Assembly (NCBI RefSeq): GCF_900188485.1
Contig: NZ_FZPH01000025.1
Location: 1-64,000 of the forward strand
DNA from: Asanoa hainanensis
GTDB lineage: Bacteria; Actinomycetota; Actinomycetes; Mycobacteriales; Micromonosporaceae
DNA length: 64,000 nt
Direction: 5' to 3'
Part shown: positions 8,558 through 16,580 of the stretch, piece by piece
How positions within the stretch are numbered: the stretch's first letter is position 1
How the letters are laid out: each line of letters opens with the position of its first letter
The notes under the pieces: model-generated
Told to the model about the DNA's origin: nothing
Databases searched by the model: none
Seen by the model: only the letters and a program-made list of their open reading frames with translations
Translations under genes and position numbers: made by a program

Positions 8558-10093
8558 GTGACTGACCTCGCCGAGGACATCGTCACCACGAGCGCGGCCG
8601 AGGAGGCGACGGGACGACGGCCGCACCTGGTCGAAGTCGACCCGGGCACCCTGGTACTCCGCGCGAACTACTCGCGCGTGAATGCGAAGAAGTCGCTCGA
8701 CCCGGACTTCCTCGCTTCGGTCAAGGAACACGGCGTACTCCAAGCGATCACGGCCTATGAGGACGGCGACGAACTGGTCGTCCTCATGGGGGAGCGCCGA
8801 ACCCTCGCCGCGATCGACGGCGGCCGCGAGACGGTGCCGGTCATGGTCGTCCCGCGGCCCGGGACCGGCGTACAAACCGTCGTTCGTCAGGTCGACGAGA
8901 ACGCTCGCCGGGCTGGCCTGACCGCCGGCGACCGCGTCAAGGCCACCGAGCAGCTCGCGGCCTTCGGCCTGGCTGCGGGAGACATCGCCAAGCAACTCAG
9001 GACACCCAAGAAGGACGTGGAGCAAGCGCTGCAGGTAGCACGGCACGCGGCAGCGTCCAAGATTGTCGCGCGGTACAGCGCAGTCACCCTCGACGTCGCG
9101 GCCGCCATCTCCGAACTCGACCCCAGGCAGGACCGCGACGCGATCAAGCAGATCAGCGTGGCGGCAGCAAAGGGCAAGAATGTCGAGTACGAGATCCGCC
9201 AGGCGCAAAAGAACCGCCAGCTCCGGGATGAGACCGAGAAGGCGCTGGCCGCGCTAGCCCAGGCCGGTGTGACGGTCATCGACGCGCCGGCGGACACCCA
9301 TGGCGACAAGCGGGTGCTGAGCAAGTGGGCCTCGCCGGACGGCAACGGGCTCAGCGAGAAGACCCACTGCGACTGCCCCGGCCATGCGGCCTACCTCGTC
9401 AACGACTACTGGCGCATCAACGTCGTCTACGTCTGCACTGACCCGAAGGCCAACAAGCACCGCAAGTACGCCTACTCGTGGCTCAGCGGATCCACGAGCC
9501 CCGAGAAGCAGCGCGAGGAGCGGCGCGAGGTCATCGCCAACAACAAGGCCTGGGCCATCGCGACCGAGGTCCGCCAGGACTTCGTCAAGGAGCTGTGCCG
9601 GCGGAAGACCCCGCCGCAAGGCACCGTGATGTTCCTCGCCCAGGCGCTGCTCGACGACGAGGGCCACTGGCTCCGTGAGGCGATGGAGAAGGGCGACGCA
9701 CACGCGCTGTCGTGGCTCGGTATCAAAGCCCCCACGTACGGGCGCAGCTCCGACCTCTCGAAGCTGCTCGCCGGCGCCAACGACGCACGGGCGCTGATGC
9801 TGATGCTGACCGTCGTGCTCGGCGCGCACGAGAAGGGCAGCGAGTTCGGCACTTGGCGCAGCCCGCGGGCGTACACCGTTCGCTACCTGAGGTTCCTCGA
9901 GACGCAGGGATACGTCCTGACCGATGTTGAGCGCATCCTCGTCAAGCGGGCCGAACCCAAGAAGGTCAGGCGGCCCAGGAATCCCGTCGAGCCACAGCAG
10001 ACTGACGCCACCTTGGGCACAGACGAACCGGACCAGCCCGAGGCCGACAACGCTCCCCGGGCCGCAGCCGAACCCGACCAGGCTCACCAGTAG
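8558..10093 (+). CDS. ParB/Spo0J-family DNA-binding protein
   Basis: This 511-residue protein starts at GTG with GGAAGGGA upstream. Residues about 23-110 form a ParB N-terminal domain with the MGERR box at 77-81 (ParB/Srx CTPase fold). A KorB-like HTH follows at about 120-160 (GLAAGDIAKQLRTPKKDVEQAL), then a long C-terminal part of unknown fold with an HCDCPGH cysteine cluster near residue 270. ParB proteins bind centromere sites and work with a ParA ATPase, but no parA is present in the window. The gene is driven by E3 and lies upstream of the replication origin. It could be the plasmid partition protein working with an unlinked ParA, or a transcriptional regulator of the island. Confidence 0.8.
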   Translation: MTDLAEDIVTTSAAEEATGRRPHLVEVDPGTLVLRANYSRVNAKKSLDPDFLASVKEHGVLQAITAYEDGDELVVLMGERRTLAAIDGGRETVPVMVVPRPGTGVQTVVRQVDENARRAGLTAGDRVKATEQLAAFGLAAGDIAKQLRTPKKDVEQALQVARHAAASKIVARYSAVTLDVAAAISELDPRQDRDAIKQISVAAAKGKNVEYEIRQAQKNRQLRDETEKALAALAQAGVTVIDAPADTHGDKRVLSKWASPDGNGLSEKTHCDCPGHAAYLVNDYWRINVVYVCTDPKANKHRKYAYSWLSGSTSPEKQREERREVIANNKAWAIATEVRQDFVKELCRRKTPPQGTVMFLAQALLDDEGHWLREAMEKGDAHALSWLGIKAPTYGRSSDLSKLLAGANDARALMLMLTVVLGAHEKGSEFGTWRSPRAYTVRYLRFLETQGYVLTDVERILVKRAEPKKVRRPRNPVEPQQTDATLGTDEPDQPEADNAPRAAAEPDQAHQ

Positions 10094-10097
10094 GGCA

Positions 10098-10140
10098 GGG
10101 GCGGCGGACCTGGCTGCGCCAGGGCCGGCTCCGCCGCCCC
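10098..10140 (+). terminator. Terminator of ParB-like gene
   Basis: GGGGCGGCGGA and TCCGCCGCCCC form an 11-bp perfect stem, 5 nt after the stop at 10093, followed by CTTGT. Confidence 0.65.
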
Positions 10141-10223
10141 TTGTACCGCCTGTCGAAAAACGTTCTTGTCGCTGGTCCTTGAGATGAGGGTCGGCCTGTG
10201 GTGAGAGGGCCGCGACTGTGACG

Positions 10224-10263
10224 ACACCCGCCGCTCGAACCGCCATACCAAGGCGGCGGGTGT
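10224..10263 (+). terminator. Second hairpin before oriV
   Basis: ACACCCGCCGC and GCGGCGGGTGT form an 11-bp perfect stem followed by TTTC. It probably insulates the origin from readthrough. Confidence 0.5.
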
Positions 10264-10707
10264 TTCAAGGTGGTCAGCGGAAAGCTCGTCACCACCCGCG
10301 CCAGGCCAGGGGGAGGCCGCCCGTTGTTGGCGACCGTCGTGGCCGGGCCCGCCACCCTGCCCGGTTCGAGCGTTCATTTTCCTCACCGGGGGCCGGGCGC
10401 AATTTTCAGCCCGCAGTAGCACCCCCGCGCGAGACGGGCTCGCCTTTGGCTTCCTGTTGTGGCGTCGGCACGCCGTTTTCGCAGACGGGCGCCGACCACG
10501 GCGATCTGTCCGGCTGATGTCGTTCACGCCATGGATGGCTCGGGATGGTCAAACCGTCGATCTAGTCAACGCGCCCATCGCCGTGCAGCGTGCGGGGCCG
10601 ACGGCATCGAGATGGGCGCCAATGGTGAACAACGTCGTTGACCAGGAGCACGTCGGGGCGCGCCTGCCAAGTTGCCGCGCGTGAACGTTTCCACAGAACG
10701 CTGCGAA

Positions 10708-10747
10708 CGACTACAGGAGAGTTCTTAACTACAGGAACCACTACAGG
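10708..10747 (+). repeat. Three ACTACAGG repeats
   Basis: Three copies of ACTACAGG lie within about 40 bp around AGTTCTTA, one of the few AT-richer patches of the region. It is next to the iterons and a candidate unwinding or accessory-binding site. Confidence 0.45.
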
Positions 10748-10791
10748 GCACCCGGAAAAAGCAGTGATGACCAGGCGATTCTTCCCGCCGT

Positions 10792-11264
10792 GGTCGGCGC
10801 GAAATGCGCACTGGTCGGCAAGCTATGCGTCGCCTCAAGCACATGACCAGGTCAGCGCGGTCGGCAACAAATGCGTGCACAGCTGTCAGCACACATCGTT
10901 TTCCACAGCCTGCCCCCGTATGGTCGGCGAGCTATGCGGGGACAAGCCCGCTCCTGGGTCGTGTGCCCGTCGTCTCCTCCTTCCTCGCGGAACCTAGGTC
11001 GGCAACCTATGCGTGTGCAACCCGCAACCCAGGAAGGGTTCGAGATTCGGCCGGCCCTCGCCCCGCTAGCGTCACAGCGAAATGCCCCGGTTCGAGGTCG
11101 GCAAGATATGCGCGCCAGACGACCTCGAAGCGACGGTCGGCGGGATATGCGTGGACGGCCGCCACGTCATCCACAACCAGCTTGAACGGCTAGCTCAGAT
11201 CTTCAGCGCGGAGGGATGCCGCACGGGCCACCGCGTGCGCGTCTATCGGTCGGCAGGATATGCG
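10792..11264 (+). repeat. Iteron array, 8 x 17 bp
   Basis: Eight direct repeats match GGTCGGCRRSHWATGCG, starting at 10792, 10813, 10859, 10922, 10997, 11096, 11135 and 11248. The flanks GGTCGGC and ATGCG are invariant and only the central five bases vary. All lie in the same orientation, pointing to repA. Arrays like this are binding sites for RepA-type initiators and control copy number. The last copy lies 87 bp before the chosen repA start. Confidence 0.9.
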
Positions 11265-11350
11265 TACCGCCTGCGAAGCTCAGGAAGCTGAGGCGGCGAC
11301 ACGCCGTGCTGCGACTTGGGTGTGTCTGTCGGGCCTGGAACGCTGTTCCC

Positions 11351-12256
11351 GTGCCCAGGCAGAAGATCACCGACCTTGAAAGGCTGCGTGCGGCCGCCGA
11401 GGTGTGGGACGACGACGCGCCCGACATCGGCTATCTGGCGCAGCTGCTGACCCAGACCAACCTGCCCTACAAAGACCCGGGCGACGTCGCTGTATGGAGC
11501 CGGCACAACGGCGACGTGCACCTGCTCGTCGAGCCGGGACGACGTGTCGCCGCTGACGGCACCTACCAGCCGATCTACCCGTACGGCATCATGCCACGGC
11601 TGCTGCTGATCTGGATGTCCAGCCAGGCGGTCAAGACCCGCTCCCCGACGCTGGTCCTGGGCGCGTCGCTCAGCGAGTTCATGCGCGACATCGGACTCAA
11701 GCCAACGGGTGGCAAGTCCGGTTCGATCACCCGGCTACGCGACCAGATGGAACGCCTCCTCAAGGCGCGGTTGACACTCGAAGTCCGCCAAGGCACGCAG
11801 CGCGACCGGGCCGTGCAGATCTCGGTCGCCCTGAAATGGGACCTGTTCTGGGGCCGCGGCGATCGGCAGGACGCGCTGCTGCCTTCCACGATCCAACTCT
11901 CGGCGGACTTCTTCAACGAGATCGTCGCGCACCCCGTCCCGTTGAATATGGGCGCGCTCGCCGCGCTGCGCGGCTCACCGATGCGCCTGGACATCTACGC
12001 CTGGCTGACCTGGCGGATGTCCTACCTGCGCCGCCCCACCCTGATTCCATGGGACGCCCTCATGGTCCAGTTCGGGTCAAACCTTGCCGACACCAAACAG
12101 GGCCGACAGCAGTTCCGCCGCGACTTCAGCAACCACCTGCGCGAGGTGGTGCTCGTCTACCGCGACGCCAACGTCGAGGCGACCGACACCGGACTAGCGC
12201 TGCGACCAAGCCGCACCCACATCCCGTTCCGGGGCATGCGTTCCGTCGACGGATAG
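11351..12256 (+). CDS. repA: Plasmid replication initiator RepA
   Basis: The protein matches the plasmid-encoded RepA family (RepA_C). Its core YGIMPRLLLIWMSSQAVKT and the LGASLSEFMRDIGL segment (about residues 80-115) are typical, followed by a winged-helix-like region with QLSADFFNEI and LPLNMGALAAL-type motifs. It binds the adjacent iterons to open the origin and recruit host replisome proteins. The GTG at 11351 gives 301 residues. The frame is open further upstream to 11216, but that extension would translate the last iteron and is Arg-rich. The start has no clear ribosome binding site, so it is uncertain. RepA may repress itself through the nearby iteron. Confidence 0.85.
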   Translation: MPRQKITDLERLRAAAEVWDDDAPDIGYLAQLLTQTNLPYKDPGDVAVWSRHNGDVHLLVEPGRRVAADGTYQPIYPYGIMPRLLLIWMSSQAVKTRSPTLVLGASLSEFMRDIGLKPTGGKSGSITRLRDQMERLLKARLTLEVRQGTQRDRAVQISVALKWDLFWGRGDRQDALLPSTIQLSADFFNEIVAHPVPLNMGALAALRGSPMRLDIYAWLTWRMSYLRRPTLIPWDALMVQFGSNLADTKQGRQQFRRDFSNHLREVVLVYRDANVEATDTGLALRPSRTHIPFRGMRSVDG

Positions 12257-12362
12257 CAGCGGGCCGAGCAACGGCAGCCGCCGCCGCGGCCAGACCGCTC
12301 GCCGACGCCGTGCGCGGTGCTGATTACGAGCGTCGAAATAGGGCCGGCCGGCCCGGTGTCGA

Positions 12363-13592
12363 TTACTGGCCGAACAGCAGGAGTTGATCCGGGTTCGGTC
12401 GCGACCGGTTGGCGCGGCGCAGGAGCGCGGGAGCGGGAAGAGCTGGCTCGGCGGTGTGTCGACCGTTGGCGCGGTCGCGTGCGCAGGCGCGGACGGCGTC
12501 CAGGGCCTCCTCGCGCCAGTGCAGGGCGTAGGTGAAGCAGTTGCGGCAGTCCGTCGGGCGCCGGGCGCCGATGACCGGGTCGGGCCGGCTGAGGTGGTTG
12601 CAGCCGGGCAGCATCAGGTGTTCGTCGCGGGCGGACTTGGACCATGCCTGGCTGTCCGCGCTGTCGAGTAGGTGTCCCGCGATCCGCAACGCGTTGATCG
12701 ACACCCCGAAGCCGTGCATGCGCATGCCCAGGCCGAGTTCGGTGAGGGTGCCCAGCACGCGGGCCACGCCTTTTTGGGAGCCGCGTCGGCAGATGCTGCC
12801 GACGCCGGCCCGTCGGCCGGTGAGGTCGACGCCGGCGCGCTGGTACATCTCGACGTGCTCGACGTATTCCCACGGCCACCAGCCCTGCAGCGTCGGCAGC
12901 CAGGCGATCATCGGGAACTCTTCGGCGAGGTAGAGGTAGGACTCCACGGTGAGCTCCTGGTGCTCGCGCACCGTCTTCCCGGTCCGCTTCAACACGGCGG
13001 GTTCGCACGGCCAGTCCTGCACACCGACGAAGTCGGGCATCAGATCTCGGGACGAGTGACCGACCGCCTCGGCGAAGCGGACCCACATCGCGCCGTAGTC
13101 GGCGGGCCACAGGTACCAGGGGTGGTCGCGGCGGCCGCGAGTGTTGAGCATCAGGGCCGCGTAGGCGCCCGAGTCGCCGGCCCAGGGCGTCCCGAACGTC
13201 TGCACGGGCCAGTCGTCGCCCTGCTGCTCGTACCGGCTCACGTAACGGGCCAGGGTGGTCGCGGAGATGAACAGCGGCACGGGGGAGCGGCGCAGGTGGT
13301 GAGGGTGCCCGACGCCGAGGTAGAAGGTCATCCGGCGAGCGGGGTCGGGGTGGAACTCGCTGCGGGTGTAGGGGGTGACCGGGCCCCACTGGGTGTGCCA
13401 GCGGTCCGGGCCGAGGCCGTACCGGGCGACGTGCGCGTCCCAGCGGGCGCGGCGCTGCTCGACGGTCGGCGGCGGCCACTCGGTCACGCCCCGGCGGCGC
13501 ATCAACTCGAGGAGCCGCGCGGCGCGCTGCGGGTCAACACCGTACCCGGCGATGGTGCGGCGCCGGATCGCGTCCAGGTCCTTGACGATCAC
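12363..13592 (-). CDS. DpdA/TGT-like base transglycosylase (queuine tRNA-ribosyltransferase-like)
   Basis: This 409-residue protein belongs to the family related to tRNA-guanine transglycosylase and DpdA, the enzymes that exchange guanine for a 7-deazaguanine base in tRNA or DNA. The core starts at MTFYLGVGHPHHL (residue 88). The first catalytic-type Asp is D140 in AGDSGAY. The second candidate is D193 in VQDWPCEP. GVGSICRRG (263-271), MHGFGV (292-297) and SADSQAW (311-317) follow family positions. A metal site is likely formed by C331/H333 and CRNC (349-352). The GTG start overlaps the TGA of the upstream DNA methylase (GTGA). DNA rather than tRNA is the likelier target because the operon also holds a Mom-like enzyme and a DNA methylase. 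No preQ0 synthesis genes are visible here, so the base would come from the host. Confidence 0.8.
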   Translation of the reverse strand: MIVKDLDAIRRRTIAGYGVDPQRAARLLELMRRRGVTEWPPPTVEQRRARWDAHVARYGLGPDRWHTQWGPVTPYTRSEFHPDPARRMTFYLGVGHPHHLRRSPVPLFISATTLARYVSRYEQQGDDWPVQTFGTPWAGDSGAYAALMLNTRGRRDHPWYLWPADYGAMWVRFAEAVGHSSRDLMPDFVGVQDWPCEPAVLKRTGKTVREHQELTVESYLYLAEEFPMIAWLPTLQGWWPWEYVEHVEMYQRAGVDLTGRRAGVGSICRRGSQKGVARVLGTLTELGLGMRMHGFGVSINALRIAGHLLDSADSQAWSKSARDEHLMLPGCNHLSRPDPVIGARRPTDCRNCFTYALHWREEALDAVRACARDRANGRHTAEPALPAPALLRRANRSRPNPDQLLLFGQ

Positions 13593-14716
13593 GCCGGCAC
13601 CTCGTGAGCGTCGAAGAGCGCGAGCTGCTCGACCGCCGGGCGAAGGGCCGGGATGATCTCGGCGAGGACCCGGCCCATCGCGAAGCGCAAGGCCTCGGGA
13701 TTGAGGTCGCCGCCCAGAAAGCGGCGCCCTTCGGACAGGCAGGTGACCAGCGTCGTGCCGGATCCGAGGAAGGGGTCGCAGACCAGGTCGCCACGGCGGG
13801 TGGTGGATCGGACCAGGCGGGACACCAGGGCCGGGTGCAGGGCGTTGTCGTAGCGCAGCAGGCCGGGTCGGCGCTCGTCCGGGATGTCGGTCCAGACGTC
13901 GACGGCGTAGATCTGGCCGGTCCGGCCGCGCGGCATCTCGGTCGGTCGGTCGAAGACCCGTTGCGGCGAGTCGAGCGGGCCGCGGGTCATCAGGGTGACC
14001 CGGTGGTGGGCGTGGACGTAGCGGCGGGTGCTGTAGAGCCCGAACGGCCGTTTGACGGCGATGGAGTTGACGTAGGTCAGGCCGGCGATGTCCTCGGCGG
14101 CGACCTGGACTCGGGCCGCCTGCTGACCGCCGGTGATCACGGCGAGGTAGCCGCCGGGGCGTAGCGCGGCGCCGGCGGCGGCGATCCATTCGGCGGTCCA
14201 GTCGGCGTACGCGGCCGGGTCGACGTCGATGTAGCCGCCGAGCACCTGGGAGTGGTCGCGGCCGTAGGTGCGCCGGTACGCCGAGCGGTGCTCGCCGCGA
14301 CCGAGGGCGTACGGCGGGTCCGCGACGATCAGGTCGATCGGTTCGTCGGCCTGGGCCAGCACGGTGGCCGCGGCGCCGAGCACGAGCTCGGCCTGACCCG
14401 GGTCGCCGGGCAGCCAGAGCAGCAGCGCCCGGCGCGGCCGGGCGGTGGTGCCCTCGATCAGCCAGGCCGCGCTCTGGTCGTCGTCCTGACGGGCCCGGCC
14501 CTGGCGGCGCAGGGACTGGAGGGCTGAGCGGATCCGCCGCTTGTACTGCTCCTGCCCGTCCTGGATGATGCGGCGTCCGTCGGCCCGGTCGGCCAGCCCC
14601 GCCCGCTCGGCGAGCTGGTACAGCTCCGGGAGGGTGTAGCAGCCGGACTCCAACGTGCGCAGCAGGTCCGCCGCCGTGCGCAGCTCGCGGACCCCGGTGC
14701 CTGGCTGCCTGGTCAC
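13589..14716 (-). CDS. N4/N6-type DNA methyltransferase
   Basis: This 375-residue protein carries DPPY at 133-136 (motif IV) and a later DPFLGSGTT (near residue 322; motif I). This order is that of beta-class amino-methylases that modify adenine-N6 or cytosine-N4. Residues 12-90 form a winged-helix-like N-terminal extension (SGCYTLPELYQLAERAGL). The GTG at 14716 overlaps the mom stop (GTGA) and its own stop overlaps the next start, so it sits in the middle of a coupled three-gene operon. No restriction endonuclease is adjacent, so it is an orphan methylase, consistent with self-protection. Target sequence is unknown. Confidence 0.85.
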   Translation of the reverse strand: MTRQPGTGVRELRTAADLLRTLESGCYTLPELYQLAERAGLADRADGRRIIQDGQEQYKRRIRSALQSLRRQGRARQDDDQSAAWLIEGTTARPRRALLLWLPGDPGQAELVLGAAATVLAQADEPIDLIVADPPYALGRGEHRSAYRRTYGRDHSQVLGGYIDVDPAAYADWTAEWIAAAGAALRPGGYLAVITGGQQAARVQVAAEDIAGLTYVNSIAVKRPFGLYSTRRYVHAHHRVTLMTRGPLDSPQRVFDRPTEMPRGRTGQIYAVDVWTDIPDERRPGLLRYDNALHPALVSRLVRSTTRRGDLVCDPFLGSGTTLVTCLSEGRRFLGGDLNPEALRFAMGRVLAEIIPALRPAVEQLALFDAHEVPA

Positions 14717-15567
14717 AGCGGCACGCCCATCGCGGCAAACAGGTCCGGCGAGGGCTTGGGGTACCGGGACGGGTCGCGGTGGGCCCGCACCGCCCGGCCG
14801 TTGCGGTCGCGCTTGTAGACCTTGACGTCCTTACGCAGCGGCATGGCGTAGCGGTGCTTGCCGGGCGTGCGGCGGCGGGTCACCTTCACGTCGAGCAGGG
14901 CCTGCCGCAGCCATTCGTGCGGCTTTTCTCCGGCCCGCATCGGCCGCGCCCCGAACGACACCAGCCGCCGCTCCGCGGCCGCATGTCCGCGCTCCTGCGC
15001 GCGGATCTTTTGCATCGTGCGCTCGTCGAGGCACGTGCCGTCGGGCAACCAGATGGTGGTCGTGGTCTTGCTGGTGCCGAGGTAGATGCAGTTGAACGCC
15101 TGGTAGATGATGCCGACGTGCCCCCAGGCCGGGTCGGCGAAGGTGATCACGGCGTGCAGGCCCTCGTCGAGCAGCAGGGCCCGACACTGCCCGAGCGTCC
15201 AGGTCTCGGCGTTGCCCTCGGTCGGGCCCAGCACCAGCCGTTGCAGCACCAGCGACTGCGTGTAGGGCTCCAGGTCGGGCAGCGGGTTGGTCAGCACCTT
15301 GTCCTGCGCTGGGTTTCCGTACACCGCAACGCCGATCAGCTCGCCGTGGCGGAACAGGCCGAACTGGTGGACGGCGGCCGGGTACGAGCGAAGGTAGTGG
15401 CGACTGGTGACGAACGGCTTTGCGACGGCCTCGGCGATCGGCTGGACCTCGTAGCCGCGCGGGCTGAACCGCTCGGAGGGGTCGGCGTACGACCAGGCCG
15501 GCATCGGCTGTCCTGGCTGGGATGGGTCGCGTTCGGGCCAGCGCTGGCACCAGCGCGACGCGGTCAT
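14713..15567 (-). CDS. mom: Mom-like adenine modification enzyme
   Basis: This 284-residue protein of the Mom family is GNAT-related; phage Mu Mom converts adenine in DNA to N6-methylcarbamoyl adenine and so blocks restriction enzymes. Diagnostic segments are SRHYLRSYPAAVHQFGLF (about 56-73), GVAVYGNP, the NAETWTLGQCRALLLDEG helix (about 119-136) and GHVGIIYQAFNCIYLG (about 150-165). The C-terminus is basic. The ATG at 15567 has no Shine-Dalgarno; it overlaps the TGA of a 32-codon upstream frame (ATGA), so translation is probably coupled. This is reminiscent of Mu, where com precedes mom and controls its translation. It is the first large gene of the E4 operon. Family assignment is confident; chemistry on this plasmid is inferred. 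Confidence 0.82.
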   Translation of the reverse strand: MTASRWCQRWPERDPSQPGQPMPAWSYADPSERFSPRGYEVQPIAEAVAKPFVTSRHYLRSYPAAVHQFGLFRHGELIGVAVYGNPAQDKVLTNPLPDLEPYTQSLVLQRLVLGPTEGNAETWTLGQCRALLLDEGLHAVITFADPAWGHVGIIYQAFNCIYLGTSKTTTTIWLPDGTCLDERTMQKIRAQERGHAAAERRLVSFGARPMRAGEKPHEWLRQALLDVKVTRRRTPGKHRYAMPLRKDVKVYKRDRNGRAVRAHRDPSRYPKPSPDLFAAMGVPL

Positions 15568-15662
15568 CGGGCCACGCCCCGGGTGTGGGCCGCGGATGGG
15601 ATCATGTCCGGCTCCTCGATGAGGGCTTGGAGGCCGGCGGCCCGCGCGGGATCTGTGATCAC
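15564..15662 (-). CDS. Possible leader peptide coupled to mom
   Basis: A 32-residue frame (VITDPARAAGLQALIEEP...) starts at GTG and ends in a TGA that overlaps the mom ATG. Its start lies 74 bp from element E4, within the 56-74 bp spacing seen for the first genes after E2 and E5-E9, whereas mom itself is 169 bp away. That supports it as the true first cistron. It has no clear ribosome binding site and, unlike Mu Com, no cysteine cluster. It may simply be a short regulatory uORF. Confidence 0.4.
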   Translation of the reverse strand: MITDPARAAGLQALIEEPDMIPSAAHTRGVAR

Positions 15663-15735
15663 GCACGCGGTCAGCCGGGGCCTGAGGTGGTGGTCGGGCT
15701 TCTGGTCTGGAGTCCGGGTGCCGACCCTCGCTCCG

Positions 15736-15749
15736 CCTATAATGATACC
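15736..15749 (-). promoter_or_regulatory. Shared element E4
   Basis: GGTATCATTATAGG on the minus strand, heading the mom-methylase-transglycosylase operon. TCCACA begins 16 bp upstream. The leader downstream has GGTCGGCACCCGG and CCAGAAGCCC (15696-15705), and its GGTCGG can pair with the CCGACC that follows. Confidence 0.75.
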
Positions 15750-15802
15750 TTATATCTATTGTGGACGGTAGATGAGACGTGAATTTGCCTGGGAAAACAG
15801 CT

Positions 15803-15836
15803 CTGCCCGACCTCCGTCGCTGCGAAGGTCGGGCAG
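15803..15836 (-). terminator. Hairpin terminator of DUF6349 gene
   Basis: CTGCCCGACCT and AGGTCGGGCAG form an 11-bp perfect stem with a 12-nt loop. On the minus strand it is followed by AGCTGTTTTCC. It ends the E5 transcript just before the E4 region. Confidence 0.7.
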
Positions 15837-15854
15837 GGGTGAGCGGGTGGGCGG

Positions 15855-16580
15855 TCAGCTATCGCGCTGCGCGGGCGGGTCGCCGTCGTGAGGGGTGGAG
15901 GACGCCGCCGCGTCTGCGGGGTCCTCGGCGGCTAGGTCGTAGCCGCCGAACGGGGTCCGGCCCGGCACGTGCCGGGTGGCCAGGCCGCTGCGGCGGGTGC
16001 GGATCGGACCGCCGTCGGTGAGCCATTTCGTCGGGTAGTGAGTGGCGACGCGGTCCACCCAGGCGCCGTGGCGCTTGCGGTCCTCGGGCACGCGGGGAAC
16101 CACCGGCAGGTCGCGCCAGCCCGGCCACGCGTGGTCGCAGGCGTCCTCGACGGCCGCGTTCTCCTGGTTGCGCGGCTCGCCCTCCCAGTCGCACCCGCGG
16201 CACGCCCCGCGATACAGCAGGTCGCCGACGCAGCAGCAGTTGTCGAGGCAGTCGCAGCGCAGATCCGCGCTCAGCACGGTGGGTTGGCAGCGCGCGGTCG
16301 GCGTGTCGGGGCAGGTGATGTGCACCTCCCAGGCATGCGAGCGGCGGATCGAGCTCCAGTTGCCGTAGCGGGCGCGCCACGCCTCGACCTCGGCCGTACG
16401 GGCCACCAGGCCACGTGAAGGCGAGTCGTAGAGACTCGGCGCCGCCGTCTGAGGCCCGGGCAGCGGGGCTACCTCGGCGTCCAGGTCATCGAAGAGGGAG
16501 AGTTGCCCGGGAAGAACCTTGGTCATCGGGTTACCTGCCAGTCCTGTGACGTGCCGACCGGTGCGCGGATTCGGGTTCAT
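15855..16580 (-). CDS. DUF6349-like protein, Cys-rich
   Basis: This 241-residue protein has an N-terminal PGQLSLFDD tract. Its conserved core (RRSHAWEVHITCPDTP, then RCDCLDNCCCVGDLLYRG, ACRGCDWEG and DACDHAWPGWRDLP) and GLATRHVPGRTPFGGYD near the end match what I recall of the actinobacterial DUF6349 family, whose function is unknown. At least ten cysteines suggest bound zinc or an iron-sulfur centre. It is transcribed alone from E5 (68 bp upstream) and ends at a hairpin. The ATG at 16580 has GGAGAGAG 8 nt upstream; an alternative ATG lies 18 codons in (MTKVLPGQ). Confidence 0.7.
   Translation of the reverse strand: MNPNPRTGRHVTGLAGNPMTKVLPGQLSLFDDLDAEVAPLPGPQTAAPSLYDSPSRGLVARTAEVEAWRARYGNWSSIRRSHAWEVHITCPDTPTARCQPTVLSADLRCDCLDNCCCVGDLLYRGACRGCDWEGEPRNQENAAVEDACDHAWPGWRDLPVVPRVPEDRKRHGAWVDRVATHYPTKWLTDGGPIRTRRSGLATRHVPGRTPFGGYDLAAEDPADAAASSTPHDGDPPAQRDS

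Larger units (their letters stand above)
10094..11350. other. Plasmid replication origin region
   Basis: This 1.26-kb stretch separates the ParB-like gene from repA and shows no credible gene. It holds two terminator-like hairpins, three ACTACAGG repeats in an AT-richer patch, eight 17-bp iterons and degenerate DnaA boxes (10899-10907 and 11167-11175, each one mismatch from TTATCCACA). This is the normal content of an iteron-type oriV placed just upstream of its initiator gene. Confidence 0.8.

Noticed and set aside
10792-11264. Regularly repeated 17-mers considered as a CRISPR array
   Set aside because: Spacing is uneven (21-113 bp), repeats are short and not palindromic, no cas genes are present, and a RepA gene follows; iterons explain it.
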